Source of the DNA: Planctomycetota bacterium | GTDB taxonomy: Bacteria; Planctomycetota; UBA1135; UBA2386 | Length of the DNA stretch: 35,972 nucleotides | Direction: 5' to 3' | NCBI GenBank assembly: GCA_028281765.1 | Contig: JANQJF010000116.1 | Coordinates: 1-35,972, forward strand | Shown: positions 1 to 8,750 of the stretch, piece by piece | How the letters are laid out: each line of letters starts with the position of its first letter | How positions within the stretch are numbered: position 1 is the stretch's first letter | The notes under the pieces: model-generated | The model's database searches: none | What the model saw: only the letters and a program-made list of their open reading frames with translations | What the model was told of the DNA's origin: nothing | Made by a program: the position numbers and the translations under genes

Positions 1-2
1 AA

Positions 3-78
3 TGGCTCCTCGAACAGGACTCGAACCTGTGACCTAGTGATTAACAGTCACCCGCTCTACCAACTGAGCTATCGAGGA
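3..78 (-). tRNA. tRNA-Asn (anticodon GTT)
   Basis: On the minus strand this 76-nt stretch folds as a complete cloverleaf. A 7-bp acceptor stem pairs 72-78 with 7-13, followed by a G discriminator and an encoded CCA (3-5). The T arm has the canonical GGTTCGAGTCC form and the D arm contains AGCTCAGTTGGTAGAGC. The anticodon GTT lies at 43-45 (AAC on the plus strand), which gives asparagine. No partner tRNA is visible before the window edge. Confidence 0.97.
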
Positions 79-223
79 TCGCACGTGCTCTCGGCACGCG
101 GGGCCGAGAACGATAACTAGGAACGGCACGGGGTAAAGCCCTTCTTGAGCAGAATCCTCGAATCGCCCGAACCCTCGATCCGACCGTGGGATCACCCCAC
201 GGGTCCCGGCTAAAAAGAGCGGG

Positions 224-2368
224 ATGTCGACCCCTCGGAAGCGCTCGATCCCGACCGGCCTGGCCGCGTGCCTGGCTACCCTTCTGGCAACCGGCTGCGG
301 CGGAATGCCCGAGCAGAGCACCCTGCCGGACGCGCCGCCGGACACCCGCGCGGTCGACGCCGTCGACGACTACCACGGCACGCGCGTCGAGGACCCCTTC
401 CGATGGCTCGAAGACCAGGACAGCCCCGAGGTCCTGGCCTGGGCCGACCGGCAGAACGTCTACACGGAAGCCCATCTCCAGCTCGCGGATTCTCGCGACG
501 CGATCCGCCGCCGCCTGACCGAGCTCTGGAATTTCGAACGCTACTCCGTGCCGGAGCGGCACGGGGACGTGTGGATCTTCAGCAAGAACGACGGACTGCA
601 GAACCAATCCGTCGTTTACAAGGCCGCGGCCGCGGAGGCCGAGGGCGAGGTTCTGCTCGATCCCAACACCCTGTCGGAAGACGGGACGGTGGCGCTCGGA
701 GGTGTCTCCGCATCCCATGACGGACGCTATCTCGCCTACGCCACGTCGAAGAGCGGCAGCGATTGGCGCGACTGGCACGTGCTCGACATCGCGTCGGGCG
801 AACAGCTCGAAGACCACCTCGTGTGGACCAAGTTCACGAGCGCCGCGTGGACGGAGGACGCCGCGGGGTTCTTCTACCAGCGCTACGCCGCACCCGAGTC
901 GGGCGAAGTCTACGAGGCCACCAACGAAGCCCCGCAGCTGTGCTACCACCGACTTGGCACCCCGCAGTCCGAGGACCGCGTCGTCTACGAGCGTCCGGAC
1001 CAACCGAAGTGGGGTTTCGGCGCGTCCGTGACCCGCGACGGGAAGTACGCCGTGTTGCGCATCTCCGCCGGCACGGACCGCCGCAATCGGGTCGCGATCA
1101 TCGACCTCGAGGACGAGTCGTGGGCCGTGCGGCCGCTTCTGATGGACTTCGATGCCAGCTACGGCTTCATCGCGCGGCACGGCGATCACCTGCTGTTCCG
1201 AACCGACAATGCAGCCGCGAACGGCCGCGTCATCGCGGTGCACCCCGACGCGCCGGATCCGGCGAACTGGATCGAGGTGCTGCCGGAGAGCGCCGACAAG
1301 CTCGAGTCCGTCGACCTGTGCGGCGGCCTTCTGGTCACGCGATACCTGACCGAGGCCCGCCACGAGATGCGGCTCTTCCAAACCGACGGCAAGCCCGCCG
1401 GAGCCGTGACGCTGCCCGGCATCGGGTCCGTGTCGTCCGTCTCGGGGCACCCGGACCGCCCGCGCGTCCTGTTCGGTTTCCAGAGCTTCACGCGGCCGAC
1501 TTCGGTCTACTCGTTCGACCTCGGGACGCGGGAGCTGACGACGGTGCGGTCGCCGAAGCTCGGGTTCGATCCCGACCAGTTCGAGACCCGTCAGGTGTCG
1601 TTCCAGGCGGACGACGGCACGCGCCTGATGATGTTCCTCGTGCACAAAGCAGGGATGCGGCTCGACGGCTCGAACCCGACGTATCTCTACGGCTACGGAG
1701 GCTTCAACATCTCGCTGCGCCCGCGCTTCTCCGTTCCGAACCTCGTGTGGGCCGAACGCGGCGGGCTGTTCGTCCAGGCGACTCTGCGTGGCGGCGGCGA
1801 GTTCGGCGAGGAGTGGCACACCGCGGGAATGCTGAAGAACAAGCAGAACGTCTTCGACGACTTCGCGGCGTGCGCGCGCTACCTGGTGCGCAACGACTAC
1901 ACAGCCCCGCAGCGACTGGCAATCGGCGGCGGCAGCAACGGCGGCCTGCTCGTCGGCGCGACACTCAACCAGCATCCGGAGCTGTTCGGAGCGGCGATCC
2001 CCGAGGTCGGCGTCATGGACATGCTGCGCTACCACACGTTCACGATCGGCTGGGCGTGGGCATCGGAGTACGGCCGGAGCGACGACCCCGACATGTTCCC
2101 GACGCTCTACGCGTATTCGCCGCTGCACAACGTCCGCAGCGACGTGCGCTATCCACCCACGATGGTCATGACCGGAGACCACGACGACCGCGTGCTGCCC
2201 GGTCACTCCTACAAGTACGCCGCGGCGCTGCAGCTGGCGCAACCCGACTCGGCGATCCTGCTCCGCGTCCAACGCAAGGCCGGGCACGGTGCGGGCAAGC
2301 CCGTCAAGATGCGCATCGCGGAAGCCGCCGACCGCTGGGCGTTCCTCGACTGGGCACTCGACGCGTGA
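224..2368 (+). CDS. Prolyl oligopeptidase family serine peptidase (S9A), lipoprotein
   Basis: The 714-residue product is a full-length S9A prolyl endopeptidase that cleaves short peptides after proline. The N-terminus is basic then hydrophobic and ends in a lipobox (LLATGC, Cys at about 25), so the enzyme is predicted to be a lipid-anchored envelope protein; most family members are cytosolic. The beta-propeller spans roughly 45-440 and the alpha/beta-hydrolase domain follows. The triad is visible: Ser571 in GGGSNGG, Asp654 in HDDRV (with Arg656, the substrate-carboxylate arginine of the family) and His688 in KAGHGAG. The start is chosen because it gives a clean lipoprotein signal. The gene converges on the sugar operon, and its stop directly abuts that operon's last stop. 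Confidence 0.93.
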   Translation: MSTPRKRSIPTGLAACLATLLATGCGGMPEQSTLPDAPPDTRAVDAVDDYHGTRVEDPFRWLEDQDSPEVLAWADRQNVYTEAHLQLADSRDAIRRRLTELWNFERYSVPERHGDVWIFSKNDGLQNQSVVYKAAAAEAEGEVLLDPNTLSEDGTVALGGVSASHDGRYLAYATSKSGSDWRDWHVLDIASGEQLEDHLVWTKFTSAAWTEDAAGFFYQRYAAPESGEVYEATNEAPQLCYHRLGTPQSEDRVVYERPDQPKWGFGASVTRDGKYAVLRISAGTDRRNRVAIIDLEDESWAVRPLLMDFDASYGFIARHGDHLLFRTDNAAANGRVIAVHPDAPDPANWIEVLPESADKLESVDLCGGLLVTRYLTEARHEMRLFQTDGKPAGAVTLPGIGSVSSVSGHPDRPRVLFGFQSFTRPTSVYSFDLGTRELTTVRSPKLGFDPDQFETRQVSFQADDGTRLMMFLVHKAGMRLDGSNPTYLYGYGGFNISLRPRFSVPNLVWAERGGLFVQATLRGGGEFGEEWHTAGMLKNKQNVFDDFAACARYLVRNDYTAPQRLAIGGGSNGGLLVGATLNQHPELFGAAIPEVGVMDMLRYHTFTIGWAWASEYGRSDDPDMFPTLYAYSPLHNVRSDVRYPPTMVMTGDHDDRVLPGHSYKYAAALQLAQPDSAILLRVQRKAGHGAGKPVKMRIAEAADRWAFLDWALDA

Positions 2369-3403
2369 TCAGACGGGCGCGCTGACGCCCGAGAGCAGCT
2401 CGCGCGCGCGCACCATGTCCTCGTTGTCGGGGAAGAACATCGCGATCACGTCGAGGTACCAGAGCGCGCGCCAGGCTTCGTAGCTCGGTTCGGCCCCGCT
2501 CTCGACATGCTGGATCGCCCGCTCGGCGATCGACTCGGCAGCGCGGAGAATGCTGCCTTCGTAGCGCTTCCGGAAGACATCCACGAAGTCCCGCTCCAGC
2601 TCGAGTCGCGTCGCCGCGTCGACGTGCAGCTCCTCGATGACCCGCAGATGTTCCTGACAGAACTCCAGGATGTGGGCATCGAACGGGCGCCTGCGGTCCT
2701 CCCAGAACGGGTTCATCTGTCGATAGGTGCGCAGCACGCTGTCGTCCTCGCTCGCTTCGGAGCGAACGAGGCGGATCCGGACGAGCGGCTCGTCGATGTA
2801 GGCGAACGTGCCGTGCACGGCGAGCTCGAGCAAGAACACGATGTCGCAGCCCGCGAGCTCACGGTAGAGCTCGGTCCGGTCCATCGCACTGGTCCGGATC
2901 AACCCGCACGTCGCCGGTCCGATGACCTCGTGCCAAACCGCGCGAACCCGCTGATCCACCGGCATCCCCCGCGTGTCGATCCGTTCGAGGATCGACCGCG
3001 TCGGGTCACCCTCGGTGTCGATCTCGGTCACCCGGGCGTGGCAGAGCACGACCTCGTCTTCCGTGTCGAGAATCTCGACAGCCTTGGAGACGAAGTCCGG
3101 CGCGAGCAAATCGTGCCCGCGAGACCACATGAAGTACTCCCCGCTCGCGAGTTCGAACACGTGGTTGAAGTTGCGCCGCGATCCCAGATTGGCCCGACGC
3201 CGGACATAGCGCACGCGCGGATCGCGTGCCTCGAACTCGCGGCAGACCGCGGCGGTGTCGTCCGTCGACGCGTTGTCGCAAAGGATGACCTCGAGCCGCT
3301 CGTAGTCCTGCGCAAGTACGTTCGCGAGGGACGCCTCGAGATAGCGTGCGGAGTTGTAGACGGGAACTCCGACGGTGACGAGCGGGGTGGGATCTGGGGT
3401 CAA
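2369..3403 (-). CDS. Family 2 glycosyltransferase
   Basis: The 344-residue product has a GT-A fold beginning VTVGVPVYNSARYLEASL, with the nucleotide-binding DNASTDDT motif at 43-50. These are typical of GT2 enzymes that move a sugar from a nucleotide donor to a growing glycan. The place of the usual metal-binding DDD is taken by SRGHD (94-98), in a GEYFMWSRGHDLLAPDF context, which is unusual and may change metal use. The likely start is TTG at 3403, seven bases after the stop of the upstream gene, with no clear ribosome-binding site. It is the last gene of the sugar operon and probably adds the sugar made by the other genes, or a neighbouring residue. Acceptor and donor cannot be told from sequence. 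Confidence 0.85.
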   Translation of the reverse strand: MTPDPTPLVTVGVPVYNSARYLEASLANVLAQDYERLEVILCDNASTDDTAAVCREFEARDPRVRYVRRRANLGSRRNFNHVFELASGEYFMWSRGHDLLAPDFVSKAVEILDTEDEVVLCHARVTEIDTEGDPTRSILERIDTRGMPVDQRVRAVWHEVIGPATCGLIRTSAMDRTELYRELAGCDIVFLLELAVHGTFAYIDEPLVRIRLVRSEASEDDSVLRTYRQMNPFWEDRRRPFDAHILEFCQEHLRVIEELHVDAATRLELERDFVDVFRKRYEGSILRAAESIAERAIQHVESGAEPSYEAWRALWYLDVIAMFFPDNEDMVRARELLSGVSAPV

Positions 3404-3410
3404 CTTCGAA

Positions 3411-4145
3411 TCAGCCGATGCACTTGAGGTAGCCGCGCGGCGCGTTCGTCAAGACGAGCTTCGCCGACATCTCCTCATCGACCACGAAGCGCCCGTCGCT
3501 CCGCAGAAACTCGTCGACCGCGGTCATCGGATTGTCTCCGGGCCCCCACGCGCGATCCGGAAACGCGTCGGCGTCCATCCGGTCGATCGCAGTGTCGCAG
3601 ACCACGACATAACCTCCGGGCTTCACGAGCGGGGCGTACGCCTGAAGCTCGGCCAGCACGTGCGCATGGGTGTGGTCCGAGTCGAGCACCACCAACACGC
3701 TCGAAGCCGCTGCCACCATGTCCCGCACGGACTCGACCACGGCCGCGTCGACGGACGAGCCCTCGATCATCGTGATTCGATCGAACACGGGCGCGCGCTC
3801 GATCTCGACCCGGTTGTGCTCACGGATGTCGACATCGATCGCAACGACCCGCCCGTCGCTGCCGAGCAGCTGCAGCATCGATGCGTGGAACAGAAGCGAT
3901 CCACCGTGCGCGATCCCGGTCTCGATGATCAGGTCCGGACGCGTCCGCCAGATGATCTCCTGAACCGCGAGGATGTCCTGCGGGAGCTGGATGATCGGTC
4001 GCCCGAGCCACGAGAACACGTAGTCGTAGCCGTGCTCATGTGTGCGACGCATCCACTCGCGGGAGCAGTCGCGCAGCCCTTCGTCGGCGGCCATCCGCGC
4101 GACCCCGTCCGCGACGCGCTTGCGAAAGTCCTCCGGCTCAGACAT
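3411..4145 (-). CDS. CmcI/rhamnosyl-O-methyltransferase-like SAM methyltransferase
   Basis: The 244-residue product matches the cephalosporin hydroxylase (CmcI)/rhamnosyl O-methyltransferase family, class I SAM-dependent enzymes often found in glycan clusters. Visible marks are the SAM loop ETGIAHGGS (75-83), an acidic residue after the second strand (AIDVDIR, 102-108) and the metal-site-like LDSDHTH (154-160). The ATG at 4145 is preferred because GGGAG lies seven bases upstream; a second ATG at 4151 would put it one base away. The gene overlaps the end of the WbqC-like gene by eight bases, so the two are probably translationally coupled. The likely role is O-methylation of a sugar, but hydroxyl position and substrate are unknown. 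Confidence 0.82.
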   Translation of the reverse strand: MSEPEDFRKRVADGVARMAADEGLRDCSREWMRRTHEHGYDYVFSWLGRPIIQLPQDILAVQEIIWRTRPDLIIETGIAHGGSLLFHASMLQLLGSDGRVVAIDVDIREHNRVEIERAPVFDRITMIEGSSVDAAVVESVRDMVAAASSVLVVLDSDHTHAHVLAELQAYAPLVKPGGYVVVCDTAIDRMDADAFPDRAWGPGDNPMTAVDEFLRSDGRFVVDEEMSAKLVLTNAPRGYLKCIG

Positions 4146-4845
4146 CGACATGCTCCCGCCAGGGCCGCGTCGGCGACACGAACACTTCGCGCCCGTCTCG
4201 GCCACAGTTCGCGACGAGATCGAGAATCGACACGTGCGGATCGAACGCTCCGTGCCGCTGCGGATACGCCGCCCGCGCGTAGTCCAAGTACTCGACCTGA
4301 ACGCCCGCGGCCTCGAACGCGTCATGGTCGAGGTAGTGGCGAGCACCATCACCCGTTCGATACGTCGTGCCGCCAAGCCGCTGCACGATCTCGAGCACGC
4401 GCGCGGATCCCGCTCCGGAAACGCCGAGCGACGAAGCGGTCTCGAAGCGACACTCGAGCCCGAAGTAGTCCGCGATCGCTTCGACCGATGCGACGTTCCA
4501 CTCGCACAGGCTCGACGTCTCGAGCGCGAGGAACCGTTCGAGGAGTGCGAGCATCTCAGCGCGAAACGCGCACCCGGCGTAGCTCTGCTGCAAGGTTCGC
4601 AGGTGGGTCCGACGCCAAGGCTTGGAATCGTCGATCACGACATCGCGAATCGCGAGCCCCGTCGGATTCGTGACCGGCACGGTCAACCAACGACTCCCGC
4701 CGGCAGTCTTGATCTGCACGCGGTTGAAGCGATAGCCCTTCCTGTACTGCGCGTCGTCGAGGTGGACGAACACGTCGACCGACTGGATCAGCTCGAACAC
4801 GCCCACCCACGGCAGGAACATCGGCTGCAGGATCGCGACCTTCAT
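4138..4845 (-). CDS. WbqC-like family protein
   Basis: The 235-residue product begins MKVAILQPMFLPWVGVFELI and continues with VFVHLDDAQYRKGYRFNRVQIKT, the signature N-terminus of WbqC-like proteins found in O-antigen and capsule clusters. Members are usually 220-240 residues, so this copy is full length. The biochemical role of the family is poorly defined; an acyl- or amino-transfer step on an amino sugar has been suggested by context. The ATG at 4845 shares the ATGA overlap with the DegT stop, which fixes the start. Its position straight after an aminotransferase fits modification of the new amino group; that is inference. Confidence 0.85.
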   Translation of the reverse strand: MKVAILQPMFLPWVGVFELIQSVDVFVHLDDAQYRKGYRFNRVQIKTAGGSRWLTVPVTNPTGLAIRDVVIDDSKPWRRTHLRTLQQSYAGCAFRAEMLALLERFLALETSSLCEWNVASVEAIADYFGLECRFETASSLGVSGAGSARVLEIVQRLGGTTYRTGDGARHYLDHDAFEAAGVQVEYLDYARAAYPQRHGAFDPHVSILDLVANCGRDGREVFVSPTRPWREHVDV

Positions 4846-5951
4846 GACTCGAGGGCCTCGCGCAGCGCCACGCAAACGCGCTCGACCTGCTCCGGCGTCA
4901 GGGACGCGGCGGATGGGAGATTGAGACCGCGGGGCGCAAGCTCGTATGCGAACGAGTTGCGGACTCGTGCGCGCACGGCTTCCCCTCGGTCCTGCAACGC
5001 AGGCAGCGAACTCAACGGATGGAAGAACGGACGCGTGTCGATCCCACTCTCGCCGAGACGCGCCATGACGCGATCCCGGTCGACCCCTGCCTCGAGCAGC
5101 GCCGTGACCATCCAGAACGAGCTCGCCACACCCTCCTCCTCCTGGTTCAACGTCACGGGCACATCGACCAACAGTTCGCGATACCAGCCGAAGATCTCGC
5201 GCTTGCGCGCGACGAGCTCGTCGACGCGCTCGAGCTGCGCGAGCCCGAGCGCCGCCTGCAGGTTCGACATGCGATACTTGAACGCGACCTCCTGGTTGAA
5301 GAACGACTTGTCACCGGGCGCGCGGCCGTGGTCGCGGAGGAACAGGCAGCGCTCGTGGAGCCGAGGATCGTCCGTAACGAGCATGCCCCCCTCGCCGGTC
5401 GTCAACGTCTTCGACCCGTGGAAGCTGAACACGCCCACGGCGCCAAGCGAGCCCGCGCGCGCGCCGTCGCGCGTCGAGCCAACGGCCTCGGCGGCATCCT
5501 CGATCACGAAGAGGTCGTCGCGCAGCGCGGCGATCTCCCGGCTCGGCGCGACGTTGCCGTAGAGATCGACCGTGATGACGGCTCGCGTACGCTCGGACAA
5601 GACCACGCCGACAGTCTCCGGGTTCACGCACCACGTGCACGCATCCGCGTCGGCGAACACTGCAGTCGCCCCCACGTAGTCGATCGGGGCGGCACTCGCG
5701 ATCCAGGTCAGTTCCGGGACGACGACCTCGTCGCCGGGGCCGATGCCAGCCGCCGCGAGTGCGAGGTGGATCGCGGAGGTGCACGACGGCGTCGTAACCG
5801 CATGGCCTACGCCGACCCAGGCTGCGAAGGCCTTCTCGAACCGATCGACGTAGTCGCCGGCTTTGTCGTACCAGCCGTGCGCGACCGCATCCTGCACGTA
5901 GTCGATCTCGTGCTGCGTGATCCACGGGCCGGCGATCGGGATGCGTTTCAT
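4842..5951 (-). CDS. DegT/DnrJ/EryC1 family sugar aminotransferase
   Basis: The 369-residue product is a PLP-dependent nucleotide-sugar aminotransferase. It has the N-terminal IPIAGPWITQHEIDYV, the TPSCTSAIHLAL phosphate-binding segment (54-65), VIEDAAEAVGS (149-159) and the PLP lysine Lys181 in FSFHGSKTLTTGEGGM. Lysine at that site marks a true transaminase. The related dehydrase CDP-6-deoxyglucose-3-dehydratase (E1), which also works on CDP-4-keto sugars, has histidine there. The ATG at 5951 overlaps the upstream stop (TGATG) and the gene overlaps WbqC by ATGA. The likely reaction is amination of a 4-keto-6-deoxy sugar nucleotide, probably the CDP-linked product of RfbG and the C-methyltransferase. 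Confidence 0.92.
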   Translation of the reverse strand: MKRIPIAGPWITQHEIDYVQDAVAHGWYDKAGDYVDRFEKAFAAWVGVGHAVTTPSCTSAIHLALAAAGIGPGDEVVVPELTWIASAAPIDYVGATAVFADADACTWCVNPETVGVVLSERTRAVITVDLYGNVAPSREIAALRDDLFVIEDAAEAVGSTRDGARAGSLGAVGVFSFHGSKTLTTGEGGMLVTDDPRLHERCLFLRDHGRAPGDKSFFNQEVAFKYRMSNLQAALGLAQLERVDELVARKREIFGWYRELLVDVPVTLNQEEEGVASSFWMVTALLEAGVDRDRVMARLGESGIDTRPFFHPLSSLPALQDRGEAVRARVRNSFAYELAPRGLNLPSAASLTPEQVERVCVALREALES

Positions 5952-6403
5952 CAGTCGCCGGGCCTGCGATTCCAGTCGAACGGGATGTCGTTGTCGAACG
6001 GGTCGAGCCGTTCGCTCTCGAAGTCCCCGTGTTCGTGCGTGCAGCAGTTCGCGACCACCGCGGTCTCGGGTCCGATTGCGGCAAAGCTGTTCCACACGCC
6101 CGGCGGGATCTGCACGAGTGCGTAGTGATCCCGGCCGATGCACAGCTCCAGGATCTCCCCTTCGGTGGAAGAGTCGGGTCGCCCGTCGAACAACACGAGC
6201 CGCAGAGATCCCGAGACGCAGGCGTAGTTGAGCGTCGCCGGCTCGTGGCGGTGCCAGCCCTTGACCGCGCCAGGGTGGACCGACGAGAAGTAGATCTCGC
6301 CGAACCCGCGGAAGTGATCATCGGACGCACGCAGCATGTGCGAGACGGTCCCCCGGGCGTCGGGGATGCGACGCAGGGGAATCACGAGGACGCCGTCGAT
6401 CAT
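5951..6403 (-). CDS. RmlC-like cupin, dTDP-4-dehydrorhamnose 3,5-epimerase family
   Basis: The 150-residue product resembles RmlC-type nucleotide-sugar epimerases. It has PDARGTVSHML near the start, a histidine pair in VKGWHRHEPATLNY at about 50, the cupin strand IPPGVWNSF, and a C-terminal ERLDPFDNDIPFDW as in RmlC relatives. Canonical RmlC is about 180 residues, so this is a short form. The tyrosine general acid is not evident: the corresponding stretch reads ANCCTHEHG. It may therefore be a single-site epimerase, a sugar isomerase or a binding cupin. The ATG at 6403 sits in an ATGA overlap with the C-methyltransferase stop. Confidence 0.8.
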   Translation of the reverse strand: MIDGVLVIPLRRIPDARGTVSHMLRASDDHFRGFGEIYFSSVHPGAVKGWHRHEPATLNYACVSGSLRLVLFDGRPDSSTEGEILELCIGRDHYALVQIPPGVWNSFAAIGPETAVVANCCTHEHGDFESERLDPFDNDIPFDWNRRPGD

Positions 6404-7665
6404 CGGATGTGCACCTCCGGGACGGGGACGATGAAGCGGCCACCGGCGGCGCGAAACGAGGCCTGCTGCGCGAGGATCTCCTCCGTGAAGTTCCACGTCA
6501 GCAGAAGCGCGTAGTCCGGTTGCCGGCGCGCCAACTCACCTGCGCCGACGATCGGGATACCACCCTCAGGCATGAAGCGGCCCTGCTTATGCGGATTGCG
6601 GTCCGCCACGAAGTCGATCAGCTCGTCGCCGATCCCGCAGAAGCTGAGCAGAGTGCTGCCCTTCGCCGCCGCGCCGTACGCGGCGATCCTTGCCCCTTCG
6701 TCGCGCAATCGCTGGAGCGTCACGACGAGATCGTTCCGCACCGCGCGCGCACGAGCCGCAAACCCGTCGAAGTAACCGACCGCGCCGACGCCGGAACTCT
6801 GCTCCTCGTCCAGCAGCGCCGCGACGGATCGTCGCGGCGACTCGCCACCCGTGTGCGCGATTGTCACGCGAAGCGAGCCGCCGTGGATCGCGATTCGCTC
6901 CACGGCGACGACCCGCAACCCCGCCGCCTCGACGGCCGGGGCCAACGCGGTCAGCGAGAAGTAGCAGAGATGCTCGTGATACACGGTGTCGAACTCACAG
7001 CGCTCGACCATGTCCACCACGTACGGGAACTCGAAGACGGCGATACCGTTCGGCCGAAGCACCGATCGCACCGCGACCAAGAAGTCCCCCAATTCGTCGA
7101 CGTGCGCGAGGACGTTGTTCGCGATCAATACGTCGGCGTGACCGTGCTGATCGACGAGCCCCCGCGCCACTCCGCGGTCGAAGAACGCGACGTGCGTTTC
7201 GATTCCATTCTCTCGGGCGACCGCGGCAACGTTCGCGGCCGGCTCGACCCCGACCGCGGGCACCGACGCATCAAGGAAATGACGGAGGAGATAGCCGTCG
7301 TTGCTCGCGACCTCGAACACCAGACTACCGGGTCCGAGGCTCCGTGCCGCGATGAGGTCGTTCACCAGCGCGGCCGCGTGCCGGATCGTCGTGTCGGAGT
7401 AGGACGAGAAGTACGCGTAGTCCTCGAACAGCGCCGACGCGTCGACGGTCTCACGGATCTGAGCGAGCCCGCACGACGCGCAGCACGCGAGCGTCAGTGG
7501 ATACGTCCAGACTTCCTCAGACGATGAGCGACCGAGCAACGCATTCGCGAGGGGAACCGCCCCGTATTCCAAGACGGTCTGCAACTCGTCTCCGTCACAC
7601 CCGCGACACAGGGTCCGCACCTCACACGACGCCCGCGCGCTTCGGACTTCGGCGTCCGCCGTCAT
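6400..7665 (-). CDS. Nucleotide-sugar C-methyltransferase (TylCIII/NovU-like)
   Basis: The 421-residue product has the three-part architecture of sugar C-methyltransferases. There is an N-terminal zinc-binding region with CxxC pairs (Cys20/Cys23 and Cys62/Cys65), a central class I SAM fold with FEVASNDGYLL (117-127), and a C-terminal domain of the Methyltransf_14 type with YGAAAKGSTLLSF and DRNPHKQGRFMPG-like motifs. TylCIII and NovU methylate carbon next to the keto group of 4-keto-6-deoxy sugar nucleotides. Here RfbF and RfbG lie immediately upstream, so the substrate is probably CDP-4-keto-6-deoxyglucose or its epimer, giving a branched-chain sugar. The ATG at 7665 lies in an ATGA overlap with rfbG. 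Confidence 0.9.
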   Translation of the reverse strand: MTADAEVRSARASCEVRTLCRGCDGDELQTVLEYGAVPLANALLGRSSSEEVWTYPLTLACCASCGLAQIRETVDASALFEDYAYFSSYSDTTIRHAAALVNDLIAARSLGPGSLVFEVASNDGYLLRHFLDASVPAVGVEPAANVAAVARENGIETHVAFFDRGVARGLVDQHGHADVLIANNVLAHVDELGDFLVAVRSVLRPNGIAVFEFPYVVDMVERCEFDTVYHEHLCYFSLTALAPAVEAAGLRVVAVERIAIHGGSLRVTIAHTGGESPRRSVAALLDEEQSSGVGAVGYFDGFAARARAVRNDLVVTLQRLRDEGARIAAYGAAAKGSTLLSFCGIGDELIDFVADRNPHKQGRFMPEGGIPIVGAGELARRQPDYALLLTWNFTEEILAQQASFRAAGGRFIVPVPEVHIR

Positions 7666-8750
7666 GAACGCGACCCCGCCGTCGCCGCCGGACCATGCGC
7701 ACGGACCTGCTCTCGCGTCAGCGCGAGCATAGCGTCCGGATGGTCCGCGCATTCTTCTGCCGCTCGATACCACGCGACCGTGCGTTTGACGGCCTCGTCG
7801 AACGCCCAGGACGGCCGCCAGCCGAGCCGGCTCGTCGCGCGCTCGCTCGAGAGGTGCAGGCACGGCGCCTCGTGCGGCGCATCGACCGGAGCGTCGTGGT
7901 CCCAACGACCGCTCCCCCACGACGACACGATCGCGTCGCACAACTCTGCGACGGTGCGCTCCGAGTCCGCGTGCGGCCCGAAGTTCCAGGCGGTTGCATG
8001 CGCCGGGTCGTCTTCGAGCGCGAGCGCGACGCGCAGGTAGCCGGACAACGGGTCGAGCACGTGCTGCCACGGGCGCCGCGCGGCGGGATTGCGCACACGG
8101 ATCGACGTGCCGTTGGCCAGCGCGCGAACCGCGTCGACGACGATGCGGTCCTCGGCGCGGTCGCCACCGCCGATGACGTTGCCGGCTCGACACGTCGCGA
8201 TGCGGACACTGTCTCCGTCGCCATGGAACGAACGACGCCACGAGCGCACGAGAACCTCGACCATCCCCTTGCTGGCGCTGTACGGGTCGTACCCACCGAG
8301 CGGATCGTCTTCGACGAATCGCCTGCCGGACTCGGGTCGCTCGTAGCATTTGTCGGACGTCACGACGACGACCTGACACGGAGACTCGAGATCGCGAATG
8401 GCACTCAACAGGTTTGCGGTCCCGATGACGTTCGTATCGATGGTTTCGAGCGGGGCTCGATACGAACGCCGCACGATCGCCTGCGCCGCGAGGTGGAACA
8501 CGAACGCGGGCTGAACCCGCTCGACGCATTTCGCGACTCCATCGCGGTCCCGCAGGTCCAGGTCAGCGTGCTCGACCCTGTCGCGCAGCCGGAGAATCGA
8601 GAACAGATTGCGCGCATGGCTCGGGGGGAGCGACGCTCCATGGACCTCGGCACCGAGATCGTCCAGCCAGCTCGCGAGCCACGCACCTTTGAATCCGGTG
8701 TCCCCCGTGACGAGCACGCGGCGGCCGGCGAATCGCTCGAGTCCGATCAA
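7662..8750 (-). CDS. rfbG: CDP-glucose 4,6-dehydratase
   Basis: The 362-residue product is a short-chain dehydratase converting CDP-glucose to CDP-4-keto-6-deoxyglucose. It has the NAD-binding TGDTGFKG (15-22), the diagnostic FKGAWLASWL segment, VTSDKCYE (130-137) with the TSDK active-site motif, and the catalytic YSASK (157-161). Length matches the family (about 355-360). The preferred start is TTG at 8750, which overlaps the rfbF stop as TTGA and leaves the normal short lead before the first strand. A GTG at 8774 with GGGGAGG close upstream is a plausible alternative that adds eight residues. The gene overlaps the methyltransferase by four bases. Confidence 0.93.
   Translation of the reverse strand: MIGLERFAGRRVLVTGDTGFKGAWLASWLDDLGAEVHGASLPPSHARNLFSILRLRDRVEHADLDLRDRDGVAKCVERVQPAFVFHLAAQAIVRRSYRAPLETIDTNVIGTANLLSAIRDLESPCQVVVVTSDKCYERPESGRRFVEDDPLGGYDPYSASKGMVEVLVRSWRRSFHGDGDSVRIATCRAGNVIGGGDRAEDRIVVDAVRALANGTSIRVRNPAARRPWQHVLDPLSGYLRVALALEDDPAHATAWNFGPHADSERTVAELCDAIVSSWGSGRWDHDAPVDAPHEAPCLHLSSERATSRLGWRPSWAFDEAVKRTVAWYRAAEECADHPDAMLALTREQVRAHGPAATAGSRS

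Noticed and set aside
41..2287. Long minus-strand open frame opposite the prolyl oligopeptidase gene
   Set aside because: It is arginine/valine/histidine-rich with no domain and exists because the GC3-rich plus-strand gene has no stops in that antisense frame. The plus-strand gene has a full catalytic triad.
4842..5951. DegT protein as CDP-6-deoxyglucose-3-dehydratase (E1)
   Set aside because: E1 enzymes have histidine in place of the PLP lysine and an iron-sulfur partner. Here the site reads GSKTLTTGEGG with Lys181, so it is a transaminase.
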